From the NCBI GenBank assembly GCA_014376655.1, contig JACMRC010000310.1, positions 1-11,123 of the forward strand: 11,123 nucleotides of DNA. The letters run 5' to 3'. The notes below the pieces were generated by a model. The model had not been told where the DNA came from, made no database searches, and worked only from the letters and a program-made list of their open reading frames with translations. Made by a program: the position numbers and the translations under genes. This document shows positions 5,895 to 11,123 of this stretch, piece by piece. Within the stretch, counting starts at the first letter, position 1; every line of letters starts with the position of its first letter. This stretch comes from Mucilaginibacter sp. Lineage in GTDB: Bacteria; Bacteroidota; Bacteroidia; Sphingobacteriales; Sphingobacteriaceae.

Positions 5895-5948
5895 AATGGT
5901 TCGCAGATAGTAGTGAATAGCTTTATCTGCGGACCATTGTTTTATTAT
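5895..5948 (+). terminator. Strong Rho-independent-type terminator after the DUF4290 gene
   Basis: A 15-bp stem pairs 5895-5909 (AATGGT, T, CGCAGATA) with 5924-5938 (TATCTGCG, G, ACCATT), with a single G-U pair and a 14-nt loop. It is followed by GTTTTATTAT. It starts 5 nt after the stop codon and should separate this transcript from murA, at least in part. Confidence 0.85.
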
Positions 5949-5978
5949 ACACCCTGCATCTTAATCATAAATTTATTT

Positions 5979-5987
5979 ATAATCTTT
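5979..5987 (+). promoter_or_regulatory. Possible murA promoter (-7-like)
   Basis: TAATCTTTG resembles TAnnTTTG with one extra base in the spacer and lies about 60 bp before murA, after the upstream terminator. A promoter is expected here from the layout; the exact element is uncertain. Confidence 0.3.
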
Positions 5988-6011
5988 GCGTAGTTCTTGA
6001 TATAGTTATAT

Positions 6012-6050
6012 CCACGAACTATGAACCATTAACCACGAACTATCAACCAT
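6012..6050 (+). repeat. 18-bp direct repeat across the murA start region
   Basis: CCACGAACTATGAACCAT (6012-6029) and CCACGAACTATCAACCAT (6033-6050) differ at one base and lie 21 bp apart. The second copy runs into the murA ATG (6049-6051). The first also contains an ATG (6021-6023). ATAGTT (6002-6007) can pair with AACTAT in either copy. Confidence 0.85.
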
Positions 6051-7356
6051 GGTAAACGCATTCGAAATACAGGGAGGCAAGCGCCTTAAAGGTGAAATCA
6101 CCCCTCAAGGTGCAAAAAATGAAGCATTACAGATCTTATCGGCTGTATTGCTTACCGAAGAAAAGATCACCATCAGCAATATCCCTGATATTAAAGATGT
6201 AAACATGCTTATAGGGCTTTTGGGCGATATGGGCGTTATAGTTGAAAAACTTGCCGACGATACCTACAGCTTTGAAGCCAAAGAAATAGACCAAGACTTT
6301 TTTCAATCAGATGCATTTAAGGCTAAAGGTGGCGGTCTGCGCGGCTCTATCATGATAGTAGGTCCGTTGCTGGCACGTTTCGGCAAGGCATCTATACCAA
6401 AACCGGGCGGTGATAAAATTGGCCGCCGTCGTTTAGATACGCACTTCCTGGGATTTGAAAAACTTGGCGCACAATTTAACTATAACCCAGCGGATGGCTT
6501 CTTTAATGTAGATGCATCAAACCTGAAGGGCACTTATATATTGTTAGATGAAGCATCGGTAACGGGTACGGCTAATATTGTAATGGCAGCTGTTTTAGCT
6601 AAAGGCATTACCACCATATATAACGCTGCCTGCGAGCCTTACTTGCAGCAACTATGTAAAATGCTTAACCGAATGGGCGCTAAAATTAGCGGGATAGGTT
6701 CAAACCTGTTAACTATTGAAGGTGTTACCAAATTAGGCGGAACAGAGCATAGAATGTTGCCAGATATGATCGAGATCGGTTCATTCATAGGCCTTGCTGC
6801 TATGACCGGTTCTGAGATCACCATCAAAAATGTGCATTATAAAGAGTTGGGTATGATACCTGACGTATTCCGTAGATTAGGCATTAAATTAGAGCTTAGG
6901 GGCGATGATATCTTTATCCCGGCACAAGATCATTACGAAATAGAAACCTTTATTGACGGCTCTATTATGACCATTGCCGATGCGCCATGGCCGGGCTTTA
7001 CCCCCGACTTGCTGAGCATTGTTTTGGTGGTAGCCATTCAAGCAAAAGGATCAGTATTGATTCACCAAAAAATGTTTGAAAGCCGTTTATTCTTCGTGGA
7101 TAAATTGCTGGATATGGGCGCGCAGATCATTCTTTGTGATCCGCACCGTGCTACAGTTATAGGCTTAGATAAACAAGTGCAATTACGCGGTATATCCATG
7201 ACATCGCCGGATATCCGTGCAGGTGTTTCGTTATTGATAGCTGCTCTATCGGCACAAGGTAAATCAACCATTTATAATATCGAACAAATAGAACGTGGTT
7301 ATCAGCATATCGACAAAAGGTTAATAGCTTTAGGTGCTGATATTAAGCGGATATAA
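6049..7356 (+). CDS. murA: UDP-N-acetylglucosamine 1-carboxyvinyltransferase (MurA), Cys-to-Asp type
   Basis: 435 residues, close to the family norm. MurA is the cytosolic enzyme that transfers enolpyruvate from PEP to UDP-GlcNAc, the first committed step of peptidoglycan synthesis. The EPSP-synthase-like fold signatures are present: GAKNEAL near the N-terminus (Lys23, Asn24), the PxxGGxxIGxRxxDxH loop at about 117-132, EASVTGTAN, and APWPGFTPDL (the Asp there matches the catalytic Asp of MurA). The key oddity is in the loop: it reads PGGDKIG, so Asp122 (codon 6412-6414, GAT) replaces the Cys that fosfomycin alkylates. MurA enzymes with Asp are active and known in Mycobacterium, Chlamydia and Borrelia, and they resist fosfomycin. 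AroA is excluded by the MurA-specific loop. Start: the ATG at 6049 gives the usual short N-terminus. It is preceded by the DUF4290 gene and followed by a terminator. Confidence 0.95.
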   Translation: MVNAFEIQGGKRLKGEITPQGAKNEALQILSAVLLTEEKITISNIPDIKDVNMLIGLLGDMGVIVEKLADDTYSFEAKEIDQDFFQSDAFKAKGGGLRGSIMIVGPLLARFGKASIPKPGGDKIGRRRLDTHFLGFEKLGAQFNYNPADGFFNVDASNLKGTYILLDEASVTGTANIVMAAVLAKGITTIYNAACEPYLQQLCKMLNRMGAKISGIGSNLLTIEGVTKLGGTEHRMLPDMIEIGSFIGLAAMTGSEITIKNVHYKELGMIPDVFRRLGIKLELRGDDIFIPAQDHYEIETFIDGSIMTIADAPWPGFTPDLLSIVLVVAIQAKGSVLIHQKMFESRLFFVDKLLDMGAQIILCDPHRATVIGLDKQVQLRGISMTSPDIRAGVSLLIAALSAQGKSTIYNIEQIERGYQHIDKRLIALGADIKRI

Positions 7357-7475
7357 GCAGAAAGATAAAAAGCTTAAAGCGAAAAGCGAGGAAAGGTGAA
7401 AGACGAGTGCAAAGCGCAAATCTTTCACCTTTTATTTTATCCAAGAAAAACTTTCTGCTTTGGTCTTTAAGCTTT
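7355..7475 (+). repeat. Interleaved inverted repeats after murA
   Basis: Arm A AAGCAGAAAG (7355-7364) has its perfect complement at 7451-7460, and arm B AAAGCTTAAAG (7369-7379) has its perfect complement at 7465-7475. The order is A, B, A', B', so the pairs cross. Both gaps between the arms are exactly 4 nt. A and B also resemble each other (AAGCNNAAAG), so A-B' and B-A' can pair as a nested stem with two mismatches each. The terminator hairpin lies inside. Arm A overlaps the murA stop codon. Confidence 0.8.
7392..7440 (+). terminator. murA transcription terminator
   Basis: AAAGGTGAAAGA (7392-7403) pairs perfectly with TCTTTCACCTTT (7421-7432) around a 17-nt loop, and the 3' arm runs into TTTATTTTAT. 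It lies 36 bp after the murA stop. Confidence 0.75.
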
Positions 7476-7542
7476 ATGCTCAAAAGGCTTTTACCTTTCA
7501 ACCTTAATTACATATCTTTATAAAAACCCTTTATAAACCTGC

Positions 7543-9099
7543 ATGCCATATAAAAACCGGAAATCGAGTTATAATAACTTTATACTGATTTTTGTGCTTA
7601 TAAAAGTGGGCCTAAACGCACTGGCCATATCTCATTTCGGTTTTCATCGTGATGAGTTTTTGCATTTGGTTTTGGCCGATCACTTGGATTGGGGCTATAA
7701 AGAAGTACCGCCATTTATAGCTATTATCGCGAAGTTAAGCATTGTTCTTTTCGGAAAATCGGTTTTTGCGGCACGCATATTCCCAACCATTTGTAGCGGA
7801 TTAATTATCTGGCTTACCGGCAAAATCACTGTAGAGCTGGGCGGTAAAAAATTTGCTATCGCGTTAGCTTGTTTGGCTATGATCTTCTCACCTGCATTTA
7901 CGGCAAGTGGTTATCTTTTTCAACCGGTGGTGTTCGATCAGCTTTGGTGGGTGTTGACTGTATGGCTGCTATTACGTTACATTAATACGCACGCTATAAA
8001 ATACCTATACTTTATAGGCCTTGCCATTGGCTTTGGTGTGTTGACTAAATATACCATGCTGTTTTTTGCAGGCTCTTTACTTGCTGGCTTGGCTATAAGC
8101 AAGCAACGCCGCCTTTTATTAAATAAGCATGTATTAGGCGCAGTAGCTGTAGCATTCGTTGTTATTTTGCCCAACCTCATCTGGCAGTTCACCCATCACT
8201 GGCCGGTATTTACACACATGGCTCAATTGCAAAAACAGCAGTTAGACTATGTTAAACCCATCGACTTTATAAGGCAACAAATAATGACCCACTGTATGGC
8301 CTTGTTTGTTTGGGTCACCGGATTTTTCTTTTTAATATTCTCCTTTAAATTACGTAAGTACCAATCGCTGGCGTTTGCTTATGTATTGATATTTATTTTT
8401 TTACTGCAGATGAACGGCAAAAACTATTACCTGTTTGGTGCTTATCCTATGCTGTTTGCCGCCGGCGGCTACGGTTTTGAGCGCTGGATAAAAACCAGTC
8501 GTGTTTTACGGATAGTAGTGGTAGTTTTATTCACGGTGCCTAACCTGTTGGTATTTCCGGCGATATTACCGGTATTGCCTTTAAAACCTACCCTTGCCGT
8601 TTTTGATTATATAAATAACCATACCCGGTTCATTAAATTTATGACCGTTTGGGGGGACCATAAACACCACGCCACCACGCAGGATTATGCCGATATGTTT
8701 GGCTGGGAAGAGCTGGCGCAAAAAGTAGCAAAAGCCTATTACGATCTTACACCCGAACAACGAAAAGTAACCCAGATCTATGCTGATAATTATGGAGAGG
8801 CGGGCGCGTTGCATCATTACGCCGCGCAATATCATTTACCCGAAGTGATATCTTTAAACAGCAGCTTCGCGCTATGGGCACCCGATAGCTTGAGCGGTAA
8901 GTACCTGATTTATGTTGATGAGGAGAATGGCGCTAAGGTTAAGCGATTTGCACCCATTACCGATAGCTGTACTAAATTAGGTGAGATAACTAACACGCTT
9001 GCCGTAGAAAGACGCACCGCAATATTATTACTGGTAAACCCTAAACCTGCACTAAACATGGTTTATAAAAAAGAGCTGGCTAAAAAGCGTTCGGAGTAA
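7543..9099 (+). CDS. Glycosyltransferase family 39-like membrane protein (PMT/ArnT type)
   Basis: 518 residues, an integral inner-membrane GT-C glycosyltransferase expected to use a polyprenyl-phosphate sugar on the periplasmic side. After the first helix (about 13-30) comes the diagnostic first loop: FHRDEF with Asp37 and Glu38, then LDWGYKEVPPF (50-58), as in the PMT_2 family. About ten further hydrophobic helices follow up to about residue 350, including a Lys-Tyr-Tyr segment (NGKNYYLFGAYPML) typical of these enzymes. The last 170 residues are a mostly soluble C-terminal domain without clear helices. The acceptor cannot be told: protein, lipid A and cell-wall glycans are all known in the family. 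The gene stands alone, after a terminator and 52 bp before the DUF486 gene. A TATCTTTA at 7513-7520 is a weak -7 candidate. The start at 7543 places the first helix normally. Confidence 0.85.
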   Translation: MPYKNRKSSYNNFILIFVLIKVGLNALAISHFGFHRDEFLHLVLADHLDWGYKEVPPFIAIIAKLSIVLFGKSVFAARIFPTICSGLIIWLTGKITVELGGKKFAIALACLAMIFSPAFTASGYLFQPVVFDQLWWVLTVWLLLRYINTHAIKYLYFIGLAIGFGVLTKYTMLFFAGSLLAGLAISKQRRLLLNKHVLGAVAVAFVVILPNLIWQFTHHWPVFTHMAQLQKQQLDYVKPIDFIRQQIMTHCMALFVWVTGFFFLIFSFKLRKYQSLAFAYVLIFIFLLQMNGKNYYLFGAYPMLFAAGGYGFERWIKTSRVLRIVVVVLFTVPNLLVFPAILPVLPLKPTLAVFDYINNHTRFIKFMTVWGDHKHHATTQDYADMFGWEELAQKVAKAYYDLTPEQRKVTQIYADNYGEAGALHHYAAQYHLPEVISLNSSFALWAPDSLSGKYLIYVDEENGAKVKRFAPITDSCTKLGEITNTLAVERRTAILLLVNPKPALNMVYKKELAKKRSE

Positions 9100-9125
9100 C
9101 ACGACAAACAAAAAGCTATTTTTAC

Positions 9126-9156
9126 CGTATGGTAATTACTACTTTTATACCATGCG
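9126..9156 (+). promoter_or_regulatory. Hairpin enclosing the start codon of the DUF486 gene
   Basis: CGTATGGTA (9126-9134) pairs with TACCATGCG (9148-9156; one G-U) around a 13-nt loop. The ATG (9152-9154) lies in the 3' arm. No T run follows, so it is not a terminator for the upstream gene. A TACTTTTA (9140-9147), one base off the -7 consensus, falls in the loop, so the palindrome could instead be a DNA operator over a near-leaderless promoter. Confidence 0.5.
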
Positions 9157-9523
9157 CGGACTAAAAACCATCATCTTCCTGATTATCTCAAACACCTTCA
9201 TGACCTTTGCCTGGTATGGGCACCTCAAATTTAAAGATTACGATTGGGGCAAGAACCTGGGGTTGATATCAGTTATCCTGATTAGTTGGGGATTGGCTTT
9301 TTTTGAATATGTTTTCCAGGTGCCGGCAAACCGCGCCGGTTTTAAAGGCGATGGCGGGCCTTATACCCTTGTGCAACTAAAAACCATTCAGGAAGCTATA
9401 ACGCTTACCGTCTTTATGATCTTCTCTGTCATCTTCTTCAAAACTGAGAAATTTGGCTGGAACCATGCCGTTGGTTTCGGTTTGATAGTATTGGCGGTGT
9501 TTGTGATATTTAAAAAGTGGTAG
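9152..9523 (+). CDS. DMT family protein, DUF486
   Basis: 123 residues, matching the DUF486 family (drug/metabolite transporter-like small membrane proteins, usually 110-125 residues). Four transmembrane helices lie at about 5-23, 35-54, 80-97 and 103-120. The conserved features are NTFMTFAWYGHLK in the first helix and loop, SWGLAFFEYVFQVPANR spanning the second helix and its end, and GPYTLVQLKTIQEAITL before the third. The last is the strongest family signature. The substrate or partner is not known; small four-helix DMT proteins such as EmrE act as dimers, but transport by this one is inference only. The gene lies 52 bp after the glycosyltransferase gene in the same direction and could be read with it. 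Its start codon is held in a hairpin (9126-9156). Confidence 0.88.
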   Translation: MRGLKTIIFLIISNTFMTFAWYGHLKFKDYDWGKNLGLISVILISWGLAFFEYVFQVPANRAGFKGDGGPYTLVQLKTIQEAITLTVFMIFSVIFFKTEKFGWNHAVGFGLIVLAVFVIFKKW

Positions 9524-9525
9524 GT

Positions 9526-9562
9526 GGATGTGCCGATTTGCAAATATCCAGATGTGCAAATG
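9526..9562. repeat. Short ATGTGC/TTTGCAAAT repeat cluster
   Basis: GATGTGC occurs at 9527-9533 and 9551-9557, with the 10-bp palindrome ATTTGCAAAT at 9536-9545 between them and GTGCAAATG at 9553-9561. Together they form a degenerate array of units of about 8-9 bp directly after the DUF486 stop codon. Confidence 0.5.
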
Positions 9563-9577
9563 AGTTAGGTTAGTCAC

Positions 9578-9621
9578 CATTTCGAAATGTTCCGTGCATT
9601 ATAATGCAAAAAAAGCATTAT
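9578..9621. repeat. Cluster of palindromes between convergent genes
   Basis: CATTTCGAAATG (9578-9589) and GCATTATAATGC (9596-9607) are perfect 12-bp palindromes. ATAATGC (9601-9607) also pairs with GCATTAT (9615-9621) around seven A residues. The last may act as a two-way stop between the DUF486 and CBS genes, though no T run follows the stem on either strand. Confidence 0.6.
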
Positions 9622-9665
9622 GCTCATCGCACAACACCTTTTCCTTTTACCTTTAAACCTATCTC

Positions 9666-11024
9666 CTACGCTGATATCGCATTAATAATATCATACTGCG
9701 TAATAATGGCTATCACACCATCATGCTCTACCAATACAGCAATGTTATCATTATTGATCATTGCCGAGATCCTATCTATAGATGTATTAATATCCACAAA
9801 CGGGAATGGCGCAGTAGCAATGGCTTTTAATGGCTGAGATTTTAGCGATGGGTTTTCTAACAGGGCATTTAATATATCACTCTCTGTTATTTTACCTACA
9901 ACCATACCCGCCTGCGTAACCGGGATCTGTGAGATGTTAAGCGATTTAATGGTATTAATAGCTTCCAGTACAGACTTTTCGCTGTCGATAGTTACTATTT
10001 CCTGGCTTTCTTTTTTGCCGATGATGTCTTTGGCGGTTAGCTTGCCGTCTTTCAGGAAACCACGATCGCGCAACCAATCGTCGTTATACATTTTACCTAA
10101 GTAACGGGTGCCATGGTCGGGGAATATCACTACAACTACATCACCCTCCTTAAACTTATCCTTCATTTGCAGTAAGCCTGCAATAGCCGATCCAGTTGAG
10201 TTACCCACAAAAATGCCCTCCTTACGGGCTATCTCGCGGGTCATTAAGGCGGCATCCATATCGGTTACCTTTTCAAAATGATCTATCAGGTTAAAGTCGA
10301 CATTGGCGGGTAAAAAGTCCTCGCCTATACCTTCGGTGATGTATGGATAGATCTCATCCTTATCCATAATACCTGTCTCTTTATATTTTTTAAATACCGA
10401 ACCATAGGTATCAATACCTAAGATCTGTATAGCAGGGTTTTTCTCTTTTAAATAACGGGCAATGCCAGATATTGTGCCACCGGTACCAACACCTGCAACA
10501 AGGTGCGTTACTTTACCTTCAGTCTGCTCCCAAATCTCGGGACCGGTAGATTCATAATGCGCTTGCGAGTTAGACAGGTTATCGTACTGGTTAGGCTTCC
10601 ATGAATTTGGCACCTCGCGCTCTAAACGCGATGATACGGAATAGTAAGACCGTGGGTCTTCCGGATCAACATTAGTAGGACAAACAATCACCTCGGCACC
10701 AAAAGCACGCAGGGCATCAAATTTTTCTTTTGATTGCTTATCGGTACTGGTGAAGATACATTTATAGCCTTTTATTACCGCAGCGATAGCCAAGCCCATA
10801 CCTGTGTTGCCTGATGTGCCTTCAATGATAGTGCCGCCCGGTTTTAGTTTACCGCTTTTCTCGGCATCCTCAATCATTTTAAGGGCCATACGGTCCTTAA
10901 TTGAGTTGCCGGGATTTGTAGTTTCTATTTTGGCTAAAACGGTTGCAGGGATATCCTTAACAACCTTATTTAATTTAACCATGGGCGTGTTGCCAATGGT
11001 TTCGAGTATATTGTTATGCCACAT
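9666..11024 (-). CDS. Cystathionine beta-synthase (PLP-dependent, with C-terminal CBS domains)
   Basis: 452 residues, cytosolic. The N-terminal part (about 1-320) is a fold-type II PLP enzyme: NPGNSIKDR with the Schiff-base Lys43, GTSGNTG (69-75) contacting the cofactor and substrate, and the phosphate-binding GVGTGGT loop (178-184). The C-terminal part (about 340-452) holds two CBS domains, beginning near IVTIDSEKSV and PLKAIATAPF. This order, PLP core then CBS pair, is that of cystathionine beta-synthase, which condenses serine and homocysteine in transsulfuration; a cysteine synthase would normally lack the CBS pair. No N-terminal haem domain is present, as expected for bacteria. The CBS pair probably senses an adenosyl ligand; AdoMet is known for the human enzyme but not shown here. 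The gene is a single unit, convergent with the DUF486 gene, with its own -7 box at 11074-11081. Use of O-acetylserine in vivo remains possible. Confidence 0.9.
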   Translation of the reverse strand: MWHNNILETIGNTPMVKLNKVVKDIPATVLAKIETTNPGNSIKDRMALKMIEDAEKSGKLKPGGTIIEGTSGNTGMGLAIAAVIKGYKCIFTSTDKQSKEKFDALRAFGAEVIVCPTNVDPEDPRSYYSVSSRLEREVPNSWKPNQYDNLSNSQAHYESTGPEIWEQTEGKVTHLVAGVGTGGTISGIARYLKEKNPAIQILGIDTYGSVFKKYKETGIMDKDEIYPYITEGIGEDFLPANVDFNLIDHFEKVTDMDAALMTREIARKEGIFVGNSTGSAIAGLLQMKDKFKEGDVVVVIFPDHGTRYLGKMYNDDWLRDRGFLKDGKLTAKDIIGKKESQEIVTIDSEKSVLEAINTIKSLNISQIPVTQAGMVVGKITESDILNALLENPSLKSQPLKAIATAPFPFVDINTSIDRISAMINNDNIAVLVEHDGVIAIITQYDIINAISA

Positions 11025-11073
11025 GGTGGTTATAGTGAGTGGTGATTTGTTGACTGAGTGAATAGTTATATCG

Positions 11074-11081
11074 CAAATTTA
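11074..11081 (-). promoter_or_regulatory. Putative -7 box for the cystathionine beta-synthase gene
   Basis: The minus strand reads TAAATTTG, an exact TAnnTTTG, about 50 bp before the ATG at 11024. Possible TTG -33 elements lie at 11098-11096 and 11106-11104 (minus), with spacings of 14 and 22 bp; the latter is closer to the usual value. Confidence 0.5.
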
Positions 11082-11123
11082 ACCATTTACTTAATCAACC
11101 ATTCAACCTAATCAACATTAAAA

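Noticed and set aside
9604..9837. 77-codon plus-strand frame at the end of the CBS gene
   Set aside because: Most of it is antisense to the well-supported CBS-domain coding region and it shows no protein family features.
11025..11123. AdoMet or other riboswitch in the leader of the cystathionine beta-synthase gene
   Set aside because: The leader is about 40 nt from the likely -7 box, too short for a known AdoMet riboswitch, and no conserved core was seen.

Overview
The window looks like chromosome from a Bacteroidota, most likely a Sphingobacteriaceae member close to Mucilaginibacter or Pedobacter. The evidence is moderate GC, Bacteroidota-type -7 boxes (TAnnTTTG) with few Shine-Dalgarno sequences, a type IX secretion (T9SS) C-terminal sorting domain, a DUF4290 gene directly before murA, and the overall protein style. 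The genus is inferred from gene content and was not tested by a search.

Layout. Positions 1-352 (+): the 3' end of an ORF built from a perfect 12-residue repeat, then a 51-residue secreted peptide ending in the same LATAD motif. 362-1315 (-): an SGNH/GDSL hydrolase with a T9SS tail, divergent from 1469-2842 (+), an M20 dipeptidase. 2843-3404: a gene-free stretch holding a decayed IS110-family transposase start (minus strand), a hairpin and a 31-bp tandem repeat. 3405-4917 (-): a dipeptide epimerase followed 4 nt later by a small four-helix membrane protein. 5134-5889 (+) and 6049-7356 (+): DUF4290 protein and MurA, separated by a strong terminator. 7543-9099 (+): a GT39-like membrane glycosyltransferase. 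9152-9523 (+): a DUF486 small membrane protein. 9666-11024 (-): cystathionine beta-synthase with C-terminal tandem CBS domains.

How the genes fit together. There is a loose cell-wall theme. MurA starts peptidoglycan precursor synthesis, the epimerase is of the type that recycles L-Ala-D-Glu from murein peptides, and the M20 enzyme could hydrolyse the resulting dipeptides. These genes are not in one operon, so the link is by pathway only. The other genes are unrelated housekeeping or envelope functions.

The most unusual points are the LATAD repeat peptides at the left edge, the 31-bp repeat with an exact 10/10/11 internal rhythm, an Asp in place of the catalytic Cys of MurA (the known fosfomycin-insensitive form), the Arg/Gly/Asn-rich tail of the DUF4290 protein, and a hairpin that includes the DUF486 start codon.
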